This document shows, in pieces, positions 53,701 to 59,700 of a stretch of DNA of 64,000 nucleotides (positions are counted from its first letter, which is position 1; every line of letters starts with the position of its first letter). The notes beneath the pieces were generated by a model that saw only the letters and a program-made list of their open reading frames with translations, was not told the DNA's origin and ran no database searches. Position numbers and translations under genes: made by a program. This DNA is from Saxidomus purpurata (lineage: Eukaryota; Mollusca; Bivalvia; Venerida; Veneridae): NCBI GenBank assembly GCA_022818135.1, contig JAFMSR010000009.1, positions 17,358,063-17,422,062 of the forward strand. The letters are read 5' to 3'.

Positions 53701-56700
53701 GCCTTGCTACCTGACTCTCAGTCCCGACAATACAACTATATATGTGTCTGACCGGGACAGACACACTGTGACAAGTATGACCTTAGATGGTAAGGTCAAG
53801 GCTATCTACAGGGATGATCAGCTCAGAGGCCCACAACAGCTGACTGTGGATGAGTCAGGGGCAGTCTATGTGTGTGGATGGCTGTCAGACAATGTTCATC
53901 AATTATCATCTGATCTCACCAAAGTGAAGATCCTGCTGGATGAAAGACAAGGAATGGACAGCCCAAGGAGTGTTGCATACTGCCAGAAGAACAGCAGACT
54001 ATATGTGGGAATGTACAGCAAAAAAATCAAAGTGTTTAAATTATCATTGAAATAAATAACATTTAACAGTTGAACTGAAAATTATATCCTGCAGAAAAAC
54101 TTCAGCTTCAAACAAAACCTGATAACTTCAGTTTCTTGCTCACTTTGTCAATACAAAAGTACATGTATATTTATTATGCATTTTTTCTCAATTCAGATAA
54201 ATTTGGTTAGGCGAAACAAAAATCTTCATAATTTTGCAAAAAATATAACCAGAACAGAAAGTACAGCAATGTGTCTTGTAAAGTTACTCTGAAGAGCTGA
54301 ATGACCAAGGTCTTTTTCTGTTATTTCTAGCTTTACTGAGGAAGTGCATGGAATAATAAAAATCATTTCTGAGGAAGAATTTTTCAGAGAGAATATTTAA
54401 CTTTTATAGCTATTATCATGAAATAAAAGATTGAAAACTTCTTGTCAATTCATTTGCTGTTAAAAATACCTTACCAACTTGCTTTTCCCTTAATCACAGA
54501 AATGATCTGAAGAAATACAGCAGGTGATTTTCACCCTCAGCAGTTTACCTTTGAATTTTCACGGGATTATCACAGACCTTGGTTTGGTTTTTAGTATGCC
54601 CATTTTTAACAGTATTTCAGTCATATACAGGTGGGCAGTTTACCTAACAGGACCAGTACAATACCCCTGTCCTCTGTAACAAACTGCCATCCATAGCCCT
54701 CAATTAGTGAGAGGTTTTGTGATTATAAGTCAATGACTTTAACCACTCCGCTACAGAGGTTGTCATCACTTAAAGTAGCTGAGACACTGACTTATAAGTT
54801 AATGAAATATGAAAAATGGAAACTAAGAACAAGGCAGTCTAAAAGACACTTATATCCTATATATCCCGCCACAAATAGGAACATTGAAGGATTTAGTGTT
54901 ACTGAGTGTACATAGTTTTCTCTCAGGGATGTACAGCATGGAAATCTAAAAAAAGGCAAAGCAAATGAAGTCTTCCATATGCAATTAACAAGAGGCCTAA
55001 AAGGGCCAGTATTGCTCTACTGGACTGACTGGACTGTTCTGAGCAAGTTTTGTGAAAATCTTTTGAATTGTTATCAAGTAAAAGGTAACAGAGGTGAGAC
55101 AAATCATCCTATCAAGTTTCAAGACTTTTTTTAATAATCAGATCTCAAAATATTGAGCAGAAATGATTTTCAAAGTTCAGGTCACTTTGACCTTGACCTT
55201 AAACCCACTGACTGCAAAAACAGTAGGGATCGTCTACTCAGTAAGACCAATCATTCTATGAAATTTGAGACTGAGGGTAATATAGATGTCAAGATATTGA
55301 GCAGAGAAGATTTTCAAAGTTTGGGTCAATGTGACCATGAGCTTTGACTCACTGACCCCAAAAACTATCCGGATCAACTACTCAGTAAGACAAATCACAC
55401 TTTGAAGTTTAAAGACTGTGTGTGATAGAGATCTCAAGATGTTTAGCGGAAAATATTTCCAAAGTTTGGGTCACTGTGACCTTGACCTTTGACCCATTCA
55501 TCCCAAAATCTGTACAGACCAGCTACTCAGTAAGACCAATCATCCTATAAAATTTTGAGGCTAAGGGTGATAAAATCTCGAGATATTTAGCGGAAATGAT
55601 TTTCAAAGATTGGGTCACTGTGACCTTGACCTTTGACCCACTGATCCAAAAATCTGTATGGACCAGCTACTCAGTAAGGCAAATTATCCTATTAAATTTC
55701 GAGACTAAGGGTGATAAAATCTCGAGATATTTAGCAGAAAAGATTTTCAAAGTTTGGGTAGCTGTGACCTTTGACCCACTGATCCCAAAATCAATACGAA
55801 TCATCTACAGATTGCAGGCAACCTTCCAAGCAACTTTGATGAAAGGTGAATGAAAACTGAATTATTGAGCAAAAAAGATTTTCAAAGTTAAGGTCCAAGT
55901 TTGTTGTAAGTTAAATGAAAATTGTGACCTGTTGAGCATTATCAATGAAAAGCTAACGGAAATCACTGTGACCTTGACCTTTGATTCACTGACCCCAAAA
56001 ACACTAGGGAAAATCTACAGGTTGAAGGCAACTTCTGAGCAAGTTTCATGAAAGTCAAATGAAAATTGTGACCAATGGAGTGTTATCAAGGAATAGTACA
56101 GTCCAGTAGACCCAAAAAGGCTGTTCTACCCATCACCTGTATTTGATTTCCAGTGCCAAGATCACGACTTCTGCATGTCATCTGGATGAGGTGAACATTT
56201 GGCCAGAGTTTCATTCAAATCCATCAAGCGGTTTAGATGAAATTTAGCGAACACAAATTCAAGACTCAAACCTTTGACCTTAAGTTGTGTCCTTGACCTT
56301 GAACCATTGTGACTGAACCATGGGTTCTAGACATTGTCTTGATGTGGTGATCATTTGACTGCAGTTTCATCAAAATCCCTCAGAGTTCAGTAGATACTGA
56401 GCAGCCAGACTCAAATCTTTGACGATGAGTTGTGGCCAGATTATGAGCTTTGCATATTGACTTGATGAAGTAAACATTTGACCACAGTTTCATCAAAATC
56501 CTTCAAAGGGGTAAAGGAGATATGAATCGGACAGGAAATTCAAGACTCAAACCTTTGAATTTAGGTAATGACTTTGACCAAACATGACCATGTGTCATTC
56601 TCATTGTCTTGAAATTGTGAACATTTGACTTGAGTTTCACAAAAATCTTTCAAGGGGTTAAGGAAATATGGAGCAGTCACGAATTTAAAGACTCAAACAT

Positions 56701-59700
56701 TTGAACTTAAGATGTGACCTTGACCCAAGGTGACCGGCTCATGGGTTCTGCACATCGTCTTGATGAGGTGAATATTTAAATGACCTGAGTTTCAACAAAT
56801 CCTTCACGAAGTTAAAGAGATATGGAGCGGAAAGGAAATGTCAGACTCAAATGTTTGAATGACCTTGACCTTGAGCCAGCATGATTGGTGCATGAGTTCT
56901 GCACATTGTCTTAATGAGGTGAACATCTGACCTGAGTTGCTGCAAAATCCTTCCTGGGTTAAGGTGATGTGAAGCGGAGAAGAAATGTTACGGACGGACG
57001 GAAGGACGGACAAGTCACCATGCTAAAGCTCAGCTGTACTTTGTCCAGTAGAGCTACTAAGAAATGCCTTCTAACAACAATTCATCCTTCAAAAACAACA
57101 TTAATATGAAAACAAGAGCTGTCACAATTAACCAAAAGGCAGCTTTGATTGAAAATAGACGCACTTAATTTTTATGATGTATTTTTGACAAAGACATCAA
57201 CTACAAAATGATTTGTTTCCAAACATTTTAGCTAGAATATGAAAAATAAGACTTGAGTTCCACAAAATAAATAATACAATTAAGGTGGTACTTGTGAAAT
57301 ATCCTCTTTTCCTACAAATATGAATGAAACAAAATGTATAATAGCAGCATCTCTATGATAAGTTCTGAACACATACGTTGTGAAAACTGTGTGTGAGATC
57401 ACATACAGAACTAAATTAAATGCAAATTCAAAATTCCTGTACATATAGTCAGTGCATATAGTCAGTACAAATAGTCAGTGCACATTGTTAATACACATAG
57501 TCAGTGCACATAGTCAAAACACATAGTCAGTGTACAAAGTCAGTGCATAGAGTCAATCAATACACAAACTCAATGCACATAGTCAATGCACATAGTCAGA
57601 ACACATAGTCAAAACACATAGTCAGTGCTCAAAGTCAGTTCACATAGTCAATCAATACACATATTCTGTGCACATAGTCAATGCACATAATCAGTGCACA
57701 TATACAGTACACAGTCAGTGCACATAGTCTGTGCACATAGTCAGTGCATATAGTCAATACACGGTCAGTGCACAGTCAATACACAGTCAGTGCAAATAGT
57801 TAATGCACATAGTCAAAGCAATAGTTTCTTCACATAGTCAGTTAACATAGTCAGTGCGCATAGTCAATGCACCTAGTAAGTGCACAAAGTCACAGCACAG
57901 AGTCAGTGCACATAGTCAATCAATGCACATATTCAGTGCATATAGTCAATGCACATATTCAGTACACAAAGTCAATGCACATAGTCAGTGCATATAGAAT
58001 ATGCACATAGTCAGTGCATATAGAATATGCACATAGTCAGTGCACATAGTCAAAGCACATTTCCAATGCACAGTCTATGCACAAAGCCAATGCACATAGT
58101 CAGTGCATAAAGTCAGTGCACAAAGTCCATGCACTTAATCAGTGTGCAGTCACTGCACATAGTGCACATAGTTAGTGCACATATTCAGTGCACATAGTCA
58201 ATGCACATATTCAGTGCACATAGTCAGTTCACATAGTCAGTGCACATAGTTAGTGCACATAGTAAATGCTTTCAAGCATACACATTTTTATATACCAGTG
58301 TGCCCATATATGGTGTAGAGAAAATACTTGCATATTCTTTGTTGGCGTAACATATTTAGGGGGGGGGCTGTAGTGCTAAGCACCAACTAAGAGATGAAAG
58401 GTGTTCTGTATTTGTACAGCCAGTGGCCATGCAAATACCATTCCAGTTCAAATAGGGGTCTCTACTTACTTACCAGTGACAGAACACTTGATTGATAACC
58501 TCCGCCCATCTTCAACCTCTACAACAGGCTCAACAATAAACTGAGGCTCTCCGGGTACAGTACTGTAAAATTACAGAAAGAAAATTCAGATATACATATT
58601 ATATCAGTTTAATATATGCTTGTAAAAAATGTAAAGGTCCCCTTATTATAACTTCACCCAGAAGAATCTACATGTCAGAAATAAGTGTGCTGGATCTATA
58701 GGCAAAACCCTTCCTCTTATACAACTAGGGAATTATAAAAGTATTTCATCCACTGAATGAACTAGCTCTCTCCTGAGCTCTCTCGTCTCCATGTGTTGAA
58801 AATTTGTGCCATTTTATATGAAAGTACCTTCATGCAAGACAAAGTTACAGCCCGTAGACTACCCTTAGATGGTACCGTGTAAGTGGTTATTTCTGAGTGC
58901 TCCAAATATTAAGGTGTATATTTTGAGTAAACTTCTGGGGCCTCCAAAGATATTCGGATTTGCATGAGAAACACCAATGATTAAACAATATATTTAGATT
59001 CATTTTCAAAAATCAAACAGTTAGTACATGTATACTGCATCTAGTGGTCTTCCTTTCAAAAATATCTTTATTAGTAGGAAATCACATGCAAATCCGAATA
59101 CATGTACCTACATATCAGCAAATGAAAGATCAACACATTACCAGCATGATGATATTGTTTGTCATATAAATTAATAGATAAAGTTCAAATTTTGTTATAC
59201 AATAGATAACAGTTTAAATATCGGTTAATTTGTAAAGATGATAAATTTAGACGGACAAACCGAAACACATGTAGTACATGATAGGAAATTTTCAGGGGGT
59301 AAAGTATTTCAAATTTAATGCAACTAAATGCTAGGTTTGTTTCTGTTCAACTTTATGAAATTTTGAAAGAGTAAACTAAAGAAAACATTCTGCAGACATT
59401 TTGCCAATTCATATGTAGTTAGCATAATACCCTTTTTGAATGCAGGTAGTGCCAACAGTTTCATTTATTCATATCATTCTAAATCACACATGTAGCTTAA
59501 ACATGCCACTGAGATGTTTTTCATAGATCTACAGTAAACTCCGCTTATAACAAACTCCTTGGGACCATTTAAATGTGTTCTTTATATCCGGAGTTCGTTA
59601 TATCCATATAACATTTTCATATAGAATAAAGAAAGAAAAAAAATTGGGCAGAGAAAAGTTGTTCCTTATATCCGGATTTTCATTATATCCGGAGTCGTTA

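Noticed and set aside
57448..58268. CRISPR-like short regular repeats
   Set aside because: Units are contiguous and degenerate with no unique spacers; eukaryotic minisatellite.
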